Notes under the pieces: model-generated
Seen by the model: only the letters and a program-made list of their open reading frames with translations
The model's database searches: none
Told to the model about the DNA's origin: nothing
Made by a program: the position numbers and the translations under genes
Source of the DNA: Anaerolineales bacterium
GTDB taxonomy: Bacteria; Chloroflexota; Anaerolineae; Anaerolineales; Villigracilaceae
Assembly (NCBI GenBank): GCA_025938055.1
Contig: JAICQC010000100.1
Location: forward strand, 1-11,913
DNA: 11,913 bases
Reading direction: 5' to 3'
Shown: positions 6,383-11,913 of the stretch, one piece after another
How the letters are laid out: every line of letters starts with the position of its first letter
How positions within the stretch are numbered: position 1 is the first letter of the stretch

Positions 6383-7743
6383 TGACTGACCTAATTGTAA
6401 TCGGAGGCGGACTCGCCGGCAGTGAAGCTGCCTGGCAGGCCGCCCAACGCGGGCTCAACGTTCGACTCTACGAAATGCGCCCTTCCCTCCAGACCGGCGC
6501 GCACCAGACGCAGGATCTGGCAGAACTCATTTGTTCGAATTCCCTCGGATCGAACCTCCCGGACCGCGCCTCAGGCGTGCTTAAAAATGAATTGCGGCTG
6601 CTCGGCTCGATGCTGCTCGAGTGCGCTGAAGAGGCATCCCTGCCGGCGGGCGGCGCCCTGGCGGTGGACCGTGAACTCTTTGCAAGACTCGTTACCGAGC
6701 GGATCGAGAATCACCCCAACATCGAAATTGTACGTGAGGAGGTCAAAGAGATTCCCCAATCACTCTCCATCGTTGCCAGCGGACCACTGACCTCCCCTGC
6801 ACTTTCCAACTCTATAGCCGAACTCAGCAGCGAAGAGCACCTTTTCTTCTTTGATGCCATCGCTCCTGTGATCCACGCCGACTCGATCAACATGGAGATT
6901 GCTTTTCGCGCTTCACGCTATGGCACAGGTGAACAGGATGAAGGCGACTACATTAACTGTCCGCTGACGAAGGAAGAATATTATGCGTTTGTAGAGGCAC
7001 TTGGTAGTGCCGAACGCATTGAACTGCGCTCGTTTGAAGATGCGATCAAAAGCGGCGTAAAAGCCGGGCATTTCTTCGAGGGCTGCCTGCCGGTGGAGAT
7101 CATTGCCGGACGGGGTGTCGATTCTCTGGCATTTGGACCCATGCGCCCGGTGGGGCTGAAGGATCCGCGCACAGGCAAACGCCCCTATGCCGTTGTACAA
7201 CTGCGCCAGGATAACCTCGCTGGCAGCCTGTATAACCTTGTGGGATTCCAGACCAATCTCAAGTACCCGGAACAGAAACGGGTGTTGCGCCTGATCCCTG
7301 GCTTGGAGAATGCAGAATTCCTGCGCTACGGCCAAATGCACCGCAACACGTTTATCGCTTCACCGAAACTCCTGCGCCCGACGCTGCAGCACAAGCAGCG
7401 CGATGACCTGTTCTTTGCAGGTCAGATTACCGGCGTGGAAGGATACATGGGAAATATCGCCACGGGTCTGCTGGCAGGCATCAATGCGGCGCGGCTCCAC
7501 CAGCATGAGGAGCCGATCATCCTACCGCAAACGACCATGCTCGGCGCACTATGCCATTATGTGACCCATGCCGACCTGAAGGACTTCCAGCCAATGAAAG
7601 CCAATTTCGGGATTCTCCCACCGCTGGAGGGCAACTCGAAAATCGGAAAGCGCGAACGCGGCAAACTGTATGCGGAACGCGCAATGGCAGACCTGGCATT
7701 TGCGCTGCGCCACATCGGCGAAGGGAGCGAAGTGGAGGCGTGA
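6382..7743 (+). CDS. trmFO: Methylenetetrahydrofolate-tRNA-(uracil-5-)-methyltransferase TrmFO
   Basis: TrmFO (formerly Gid) is a cytosolic flavoprotein that makes 5-methyluridine at position 54 of the tRNA T-loop, using methylenetetrahydrofolate as carbon donor and FADH2/NAD(P)H as reductant. The 453-residue protein is of normal family length. It opens with the FAD-binding dinucleotide motif [14 protein letters not shown] (G8, G10, G13) and then YEMRP. The family hallmarks are present: [12 protein letters not shown] with C51, the second conserved cysteine in FFEGCLPVE (C235), [10 protein letters not shown], a [15 protein letters not shown] segment, and the C-terminal [10 protein letters not shown] flavin-binding stretch. 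Start ATG 6382 places the Rossmann motif at residue 6, as expected, so no upstream start is needed. The first gene of the plus-strand run, it is preceded by an extended -10 box that predicts a leaderless transcript. Its stop codon overlaps the next gene's GTG by 4 nt (GTGA). Confidence 0.97.
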   Translation: MTDLIVIGGGLAGSEAAWQAAQRGLNVRLYEMRPSLQTGAHQTQDLAELICSNSLGSNLPDRASGVLKNELRLLGSMLLECAEEASLPAGGALAVDRELFARLVTERIENHPNIEIVREEVKEIPQSLSIVASGPLTSPALSNSIAELSSEEHLFFFDAIAPVIHADSINMEIAFRASRYGTGEQDEGDYINCPLTKEEYYAFVEALGSAERIELRSFEDAIKSGVKAGHFFEGCLPVEIIAGRGVDSLAFGPMRPVGLKDPRTGKRPYAVVQLRQDNLAGSLYNLVGFQTNLKYPEQKRVLRLIPGLENAEFLRYGQMHRNTFIASPKLLRPTLQHKQRDDLFFAGQITGVEGYMGNIATGLLAGINAARLHQHEEPIILPQTTMLGALCHYVTHADLKDFQPMKANFGILPPLEGNSKIGKRERGKLYAERAMADLAFALRHIGEGSEVEA

Positions 7744-8672
7744 CACGAAAAAACGTCGCGCTCTACCTGACTATTATTGGGCTTCTGCTCATAGGGTCGG
7801 TTAGCTGGTATGCATATTCCTTCCGTCTCGACTCTGCTCGACAAGAACTTCTTCAGCCGACTGCGAAACCCCTGCGATTCGATGGTCAGCGCGCCTATGC
7901 AGACGTGCTGACACAGGTGGATTTCGGTCCCCGCGTTCCAGGGTCCGAAGGACATGCCCGAATCCAGGAGTGGATGCAGCAGGAGCTTGAGGCAGCCGGA
8001 TGGCAGGTGGAGATTCAGGCATCAGAGGCATTGGGACATCCCATCGAAAACCTCGTCGCCAGAAGAAACGATGAGACTCCGCAGATCATCCTCGGCGCGC
8101 ACTACGACACTCGCATGTTCGCAGATAATGACTCCTACCCTTCGCAAAAGTCAAACTTTGTCCCCGGTGCAAATGATGGCGCTTCTGGTGTGGCCGTCCT
8201 TCTGGAGCTGGCGCGATCTCTGCCAGAGGAAACCGTTCCCATATGGCTCGTCTTCTTCGACGCGGAGGACAACGGGCGCATCGAGGGCTGGGACTGGATC
8301 CTGGGCTCGCGCGAATTCGTCAGGAACAACCCGGTGCAGCCGCGCGCGGTCGTCATTGTGGATATGATCGGCGATGCCGACTTGAACATTTTCAAGGAAT
8401 ACAATTCCAACCCAGAGTTGACCGATGAGATTTGGAGCGTAGCAAAGGAACTTGGCTACGAAAGCAAATTCATCCCCGAATACAAACATTCCATGATCGA
8501 CGATCACACGCCATTCCTGGAGGCGGGTATCCCTGCGGTTGACATCATTGACTTCGACTATCCCTACTGGCATACTGTGCAGGATACACCCGATAAAGTC
8601 TCGGCAGAAAGCATGCAGGCTGTGGGAGAGACCCTGCATGCCTGGGTGATACAGCAAAGCGAACAACCCTGA
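7740..8672 (+). CDS. Membrane-anchored M28-family zinc metalloenzyme (aminopeptidase or glutaminyl-cyclase-like)
   Basis: The protein has 310 residues from GTG 7740, which overlaps the trmFO stop (GTGA). The frame stays open further upstream, but only that GTG puts the hydrophobic helix (residues 6-26, after MTRKN) at the N terminus as a signal anchor, so the catalytic domain should face outward. The M28 metal and catalytic residues are visible: H121 in GAHYDT, D146 in GANDGASG, E176-D177 in FFDAED, D208 in VDMIGD and H278 in YWHT. Family members are either di-zinc aminopeptidases or mono-zinc glutaminyl cyclases, which form N-terminal pyroglutamate. The segments [12 protein letters not shown] (254-265), WILGSREF and W277-H278 closely resemble animal glutaminyl cyclase as I recall it, so that activity is a serious alternative. 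The E-to-D change at 177 is relative to the EE pair common in the family. GGAGG at 7734-7738 is too close to the GTG for a normal Shine-Dalgarno, so translation is probably coupled to trmFO. Confidence 0.88.
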   Translation: MTRKNVALYLTIIGLLLIGSVSWYAYSFRLDSARQELLQPTAKPLRFDGQRAYADVLTQVDFGPRVPGSEGHARIQEWMQQELEAAGWQVEIQASEALGHPIENLVARRNDETPQIILGAHYDTRMFADNDSYPSQKSNFVPGANDGASGVAVLLELARSLPEETVPIWLVFFDAEDNGRIEGWDWILGSREFVRNNPVQPRAVVIVDMIGDADLNIFKEYNSNPELTDEIWSVAKELGYESKFIPEYKHSMIDDHTPFLEAGIPAVDIIDFDYPYWHTVQDTPDKVSAESMQAVGETLHAWVIQQSEQP

Positions 8673-8689
8673 TAAAATGGCGCTATAGT
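8670..8689 (+). promoter_or_regulatory. Candidate promoter for the orphan kinase/hflX genes
   Basis: TGATAAAAT (8670-8678) has the same extended -10 shape as the trmFO promoter and overlaps the TGA stop of the metalloenzyme. TATAGT at 8684-8689 is a second -10-like box. Start sites would be near 8685 or 8696, giving a 36-47-nt leader to the ATG at 8732. No clear -35 is visible. This could give the kinase, hflX and the small protein transcription independent of trmFO. Confidence 0.4.
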
Positions 8690-8731
8690 CATGCTTATCG
8701 ATATCCCATGGGGAAAGCGTGACTGGAATAT

Positions 8732-9976
8732 ATGTCAAAGAAAACCGTAGCAACCCCGATCCAAAAAGTTTTAGCAAAGGTGCGTCCATCATGGATCGCC
8801 CGCGTAGGTCAGGAACTGGCACGCGGCATGGAAGTGCGTGCTGGCTTTGAAGAGCAGTTGGAGCGCTTCTTCGACCTGCTCGAGCAATCGATTACAACAG
8901 GAGACCCCGCCTGGATGGACGCGATCCTTCTCGATTGGGCGAAATCATCCACGGAGACCGAGCTTGAGGATGAACCTTATCACGTCTCCTTCCTGATCAA
9001 CCGCATGATCGCGCTGACCATCCAGGTGGGGCGGGAAACTCTCACCAAGCAGCAGGCACTTGACCTCTTAGCGGCAGTGATTCCCATTTATACCTACGGG
9101 CTGGAGGTGGTGGCCCGCTATGAAATGGAAACACGCGTGGCGCACATTTCCAGCGAGATGGAGAAGGTCCAAAGGCAGATGGAACGTGTCGACAAGAGCA
9201 AGTCCGCGTTTATTTCTGTGGCGGCGCATGAATTGAAAACCCCAATTACGCTCATCGAAGGTTATGCCTCCATGATGGACGACCTGATGCAGCAGGGAAA
9301 AGCCACAAGCCTGGATAGTCTGCTGGCAGGCATGAGCACCGGAATTGACCGCCTGCGCGCCATTGTTGATGACATGATCGATGTTTCGATGATCGACAAT
9401 GACCTTCTTCAGCTAAATTTCCAGCCAATGCAGATCTCACAAATGGTGGATGCCTTGTGCCTGGAGCTCGAGCCCATCCGGAATACACGAAAGTTAACTC
9501 TCGACATCAGGGACTTCGATGGGAACAAAGAGTGGATCTATTTGGATGCGCCACGTATCATGCAGGCACTGCGAAATGTGATCAACAACGCCATAAAATA
9601 CACGCCCGATGGCGGCATGATCACAATTGATGGAAGAACGCTTTCAGGCTTTATCGAAGTGATCATTGCCGATACAGGCATTGGCATTTCCGCCGAAAAC
9701 CAGGCAGTGATCTTCGAGAAGTTCGGTCAACTGGGACGGGTTGACCTGCACTCCAGCGGAAAGACAAAGTTCAAAGGTGGCGGTCCCGGTCTGGGCTTGC
9801 CAATTGCACGCGGTATCCTGGAAGCGCACGGAGGCTCGATCTGGGTTGAGTCGGAAGGCTATGACGAGCAGCAAAACCCCGGGTCGACCTTCCACATCCT
9901 AATCCCAGCACGGACAGAGTCCCCCGACCCGGCAATGACAAAGTTGTTTGGTACACTTAGAAAAGATCAGGAATAA
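8732..9976 (+). CDS. Orphan cytosolic histidine kinase with helical N-terminal domain
   Basis: 414 residues, no membrane helices. Residues 18-130 are predicted all-helical (FEEQLERFFDLLEQSI, FLINRMIALTIQV, LDLLAAVIPIYTYGLEVV). I do not recognise the domain with certainty; it faintly recalls the helical N-terminal sensor of RsbR-type stressosome proteins. A coiled coil (130-157) leads into HisKA with phosphoacceptor H166 in VAAHELKTPI. The HATPase domain has N-box NVINNAIKYTPDGG, G1 box IADTGIGI, F-box IFEKFGQL and G2 box GGPGLGLPIA, so it should be an active HPK1-type kinase. No response regulator is encoded next to it, so its partner is elsewhere in the genome. ATG 8732 is favoured because an in-frame TGA lies at 8720-8722 and no other ATG intervenes; the Shine-Dalgarno is weak (GGA at 8725-8727). 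It ends 14 nt before hflX, suggesting co-transcription. Confidence 0.93.
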   Translation: MSKKTVATPIQKVLAKVRPSWIARVGQELARGMEVRAGFEEQLERFFDLLEQSITTGDPAWMDAILLDWAKSSTETELEDEPYHVSFLINRMIALTIQVGRETLTKQQALDLLAAVIPIYTYGLEVVARYEMETRVAHISSEMEKVQRQMERVDKSKSAFISVAAHELKTPITLIEGYASMMDDLMQQGKATSLDSLLAGMSTGIDRLRAIVDDMIDVSMIDNDLLQLNFQPMQISQMVDALCLELEPIRNTRKLTLDIRDFDGNKEWIYLDAPRIMQALRNVINNAIKYTPDGGMITIDGRTLSGFIEVIIADTGIGISAENQAVIFEKFGQLGRVDLHSSGKTKFKGGGPGLGLPIARGILEAHGGSIWVESEGYDEQQNPGSTFHILIPARTESPDPAMTKLFGTLRKDQE

Positions 9977-9990
9977 GCGAACAGAAAATA

Positions 9991-11358
9991 ATGTCCAAGA
10001 AAATAACTCAACCAACCAATCTCCCGCAGGAGCGCGCGTTCCTCGTGGGCGTGGATCTCTATAAGCAGAAATCATTCCTCACGTTGCAGGACTCTCTTAA
10101 TGAACTGGCACTGCTATCCGATACGTCCGGGCTCGACGTTGTTGGTGAGCTGACCCAAAAGCTGGACCGACCACATGTAAAAACATACATTGGTCCCGGA
10201 AAAGTCGAGGAGCTCAAAAGCCTCGTGGAGGAAACGTTATCGCAGGTAGTGATCTTCGATGATGAGCTTTCGCCGCGCCACCAGCGTGAACTGCAGGAAG
10301 AACTTGGTAGAAACGTCCGCGTGCTCGATCGCACCGCCCTCATCCTGGACATTTTTGCACAGCACGCACACACCAGTGAAGGCATGCTGCAGGTGGAGCT
10401 GGCGCAATATGATTATTATCTGCCGCGCCTCACCGGGCAATGGACACATCTTGAACGGCAGGCAGGCGGAGGCGGAGGTCGCGCCGGTTCGACAGGCGGC
10501 GTGGGCTTGCGCGGTCCCGGTGAAACACAGTTGGAAGTCGACAAGCGTGCCATCCGTAAACGCATCGCTCACCTCAAAAAGGAACTGGAAAAAGTCCGCG
10601 CGCACCGCATGCGATACCGCGCCCAGCGCAAACGTTTACGCATACCGACTGTGGCGCTTGTAGGGTATACCAATGCTGGCAAATCCACCCTGCTCAACAA
10701 AATCACAAACTCCGACGTGTACGTTGCAGACCAGTTGTTTGCCACGCTCGACCCCACAACACGGCGCGTAGAGCTCCCGGGTGGGTATCAAGCTCTCTTC
10801 ACGGATACGGTAGGCTTCATTCAAAAATTGCCCACAGCCCTGGTGGAATCCTTCCATGCCACACTGGAGGAGATTGTTGAAGCGGATCTGCTTCTGCACG
10901 TGGTGGATATTTCACACCCAAACGCGTTGAACCAGTTCGAATCCGTCCAGCAAACACTGGATGAGCTGGGCGCGAATCACATCCCTATCATCACAGCACT
11001 AAACAAAGTCGATCAACTGCGCGACCCTGAAGCCGCGCGGAATGTCGTGAGCCGACTCCCGAAGGCTGTCACGATTTCCGCCTTGGAGGGTACCGGTGTA
11101 AAAGATCTGTTAAGAGTCATTCAGGAGGAACTCTATGAGACGTACGCGCCCATTCATGTGCGTCTCCCATACCAACAGGGCGCGTTAATCTCATTATTCC
11201 ATGAGGTGGGACAGGTGGAGCGCATCGAACACGAACGCGGCGGCATCGTCATGCAGGGGCGCATCCCCGGGCGACTGCTCGCACAGTTCAGTAACTGGCA
11301 GGTTGATGGGGACCATCACGGCGTCCATCAGGAACCCGAGGAAGAGGAAGAACTATGA
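9991..11358 (+). CDS. hflX: Ribosome-associated GTPase HflX
   Basis: HflX is a translational GTPase-superfamily protein that binds the 50S subunit and splits or rescues stalled 70S ribosomes, notably under heat or antibiotic stress. The 455-residue protein has the family's N-terminal nucleotide-binding domain (KTYIGPGKVEEL, VIFDDELSPRHQRELQ, DRTALILDIFAQHA). A Gly-rich linker follows (AGGGGGRAGSTGG, then LRGPGETQLEVDKR), with a long helical hairpin of basic residues. The G domain has G1 GYTNAGKST (225-233), G2 Thr in ATLDPTTR, G3 DTVGF (D272), G4 NKVD (338-341) and G5 SALEGTG. The C terminus ends in an acidic run (EPEEEEEL), which is a little unusual. It sits 14 nt after the orphan kinase, with only a distant AGGA as possible Shine-Dalgarno, and its TGA overlaps the next gene's ATG by 4 nt. 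Confidence 0.97.
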   Translation: MSKKITQPTNLPQERAFLVGVDLYKQKSFLTLQDSLNELALLSDTSGLDVVGELTQKLDRPHVKTYIGPGKVEELKSLVEETLSQVVIFDDELSPRHQRELQEELGRNVRVLDRTALILDIFAQHAHTSEGMLQVELAQYDYYLPRLTGQWTHLERQAGGGGGRAGSTGGVGLRGPGETQLEVDKRAIRKRIAHLKKELEKVRAHRMRYRAQRKRLRIPTVALVGYTNAGKSTLLNKITNSDVYVADQLFATLDPTTRRVELPGGYQALFTDTVGFIQKLPTALVESFHATLEEIVEADLLLHVVDISHPNALNQFESVQQTLDELGANHIPIITALNKVDQLRDPEAARNVVSRLPKAVTISALEGTGVKDLLRVIQEELYETYAPIHVRLPYQQGALISLFHEVGQVERIEHERGGIVMQGRIPGRLLAQFSNWQVDGDHHGVHQEPEEEEEL

Positions 11359-11564
11359 AATGGCTTTCACGGTTGATCGACAAGGCATCGAACTACTTCG
11401 CTCACCGTAAAGGTCTTCTGCCGTTGATCGGCATCCTGCTGGTGATCGTCAATTATTTCCTGCCCTTCATCTTTGGGATCAATGTAATTACGGGAACCAA
11501 TCTCCTCCTGCACCTGGGGGTGATCATCGCCATCTTTGGTATGATGCTTGCGTGGGCACTTTAG
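11355..11564 (+). CDS. Small two-helix membrane protein of unknown function
   Basis: 69 residues, not recognised. An amphipathic, basic N-terminal segment (MKWLSRLIDKASNYFAHRKG) precedes two strongly hydrophobic helices at about 21-41 (LLPLIGILLVIVNYFLPFIF) and 48-69, which ends the protein at LAWAL with no cytosolic tail. The positive N terminus suggests both ends are in the cytoplasm. It has no cysteines, charged residues in the helices or enzyme motifs. The ATG overlaps the hflX stop by 4 nt (ATGA), which argues for a real, translationally coupled gene. Possible roles are a membrane-stress or assembly protein, but none can be assigned. It is the last gene of the plus-strand run; 39 nt separate it from the converging murI. 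Confidence 0.75.
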   Translation: MKWLSRLIDKASNYFAHRKGLLPLIGILLVIVNYFLPFIFGINVITGTNLLLHLGVIIAIFGMMLAWAL

Positions 11565-11603
11565 AAGTAGTCACAGAGCTGCTGAGAATAATAGATTTCT
11601 GGG

Positions 11604-11913
11604 CTACTTAATTGTCAGATCATCAAGCCATTCAATCTTTTGCACTTCCCCCGATTCGCTCAAAAGCATTGGTAACAGGGATTTGAGCGTTTCAGGATTG
11701 CCTGAGGTGTAAAACTTGATGTCGCCCTTAGAATCAGATTGATTCCGCATCCCCCGCGCTTCAAGCAGACGCCTCGTCTGTTTTGCGATGGCAGGCGCAG
11801 GGTCGATCACCCGAACCCTTTCCCCCGCGATCTGCTGAATCAGCGGGATCACAAACGGATAGTGGGTACATCCCAACACCACTGTATCGATATTTTCCTC
11901 CAGCATTGGTAAC
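11604..11913 (-). CDS. murI: Glutamate racemase, C-terminal part (partial)
   Basis: The frame is open to the window edge, so only about the last 103 residues are present. MurI converts L-glutamate to D-glutamate in the cytosol for peptidoglycan synthesis, using two cysteines as acid/base catalysts. The C-terminal catalytic motif VLGCTHYPF is visible, with the second catalytic Cys and the adjacent His. It is followed by the family's VIDPAPAIAKQTRRLLEARG segment and FYTSGNPETLKSLLP. The N-terminal catalytic Cys and start codon lie outside the window. The internal ATG at 11906 is not the start, because coding similarity continues upstream of it (Leu-Pro) and the domain would be far too short. 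It converges on the hflX operon with a 39-nt gap and no strong terminator. Confidence 0.92.
   Translation of the reverse strand, partial: LPMLEENIDTVVLGCTHYPFVIPLIQQIAGERVRVIDPAPAIAKQTRRLLEARGMRNQSDSKGDIKFYTSGNPETLKSLLPMLLSESGEVQKIEWLDDLTIK

Noticed and set aside
7551..7739. Longer N-terminal extension of the M28 protein from an ATG at 7551
   Set aside because: It would run inside trmFO in another frame, its residues look like out-of-frame translation, and it would bury the signal anchor in the middle of the protein. GTG 7740 gives a normal anchor.
8691..8750. Small upstream frame (19 codons) overlapping the orphan kinase start, and a 4-codon ATG frame at 8708
   Set aside because: No Shine-Dalgarno and no regulatory-peptide pattern such as runs of one amino acid. 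Length is what chance gives.
11565..11609. Imperfect inverted repeat AAGTAG/CTACTT between the small protein and murI
   Set aside because: Only 6 + 4 pairs with a mismatched interior and a 20-nt loop, no U-tract. Too weak to call a terminator.
1..11913. CRISPR arrays, transposases, phage genes, toxin-antitoxin pairs, tRNA or rRNA genes
   Set aside because: I looked for tandem direct repeats, terminal inverted repeats, integrase/transposase motifs and RNA-gene signatures and saw none. The window is fully explained by ordinary chromosomal genes.

Overview
The window looks like a chromosomal segment of a free-living bacterium of moderately high GC, with housekeeping genes (tRNA modification, a ribosome-associated GTPase, cell-wall glutamate racemase) mixed with an unusually dense set of cytosolic two-component signalling genes. 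My best guess is a member of the Chloroflexota, probably Anaerolineae. This rests on general gene style (soluble GAF-rich kinases, folate-dependent TrmFO, no mobile elements) and not on any marker that proves it. I see no insertion sequences, phage genes, CRISPR arrays, rRNA or tRNA genes.

Layout. (1) 1-240, +: the end of a receiver domain, probably the last domain of a hybrid kinase that begins outside the window. (2) 321-1277, +: an EamA/DMT-family multispanning transporter, closed by a perfect 12-bp hairpin (1274-1304). This hairpin also lies downstream of the converging minus-strand operon. (3) 6289-1333, -: a three-gene signalling operon, transcribed in the order multi-GAF histidine kinase, receiver-GAF-histidine kinase, OmpR-type DNA-binding response regulator. 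The genes are 8 nt apart and then overlap by 4 nt. None of the three proteins has a membrane segment. (4) 6290-6381: a divergent intergenic region with a good -10 box for each direction, each placed so that the transcript would start at or next to the initiation codon (leaderless), plus an 8-bp inverted repeat between them. (5) 6382-11564, +: trmFO, a membrane-anchored M28/glutaminyl-cyclase-like metalloenzyme overlapping it by 4 nt, an orphan cytosolic histidine kinase, hflX, and a 69-aa two-helix membrane protein overlapping hflX by 4 nt. (6) 11604-11913, -: the C-terminal third of glutamate racemase (murI), converging on the previous operon and running off the window.

How the genes may work together. 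In the minus-strand operon the first kinase could sense an intracellular ligand through its GAF domains and phosphorylate the N-terminal receiver of the second protein. The second protein's own GAF and transmitter would then set the phosphorylation of the OmpR-like regulator. That is inference from order and domain content. On the plus strand the common theme is loosely translation and stress (TrmFO modifies tRNA, HflX splits or rescues stalled ribosomes), but the peptidase-like enzyme and the orphan kinase have no obvious functional tie beyond co-orientation and tight spacing. The most noteworthy items are the two-kinase relay architecture, the apparently leaderless divergent promoters, the glutaminyl-cyclase-like signature of the M28 protein, the unassigned helical sensor domain of the orphan kinase, and the unknown small membrane protein coupled to hflX.
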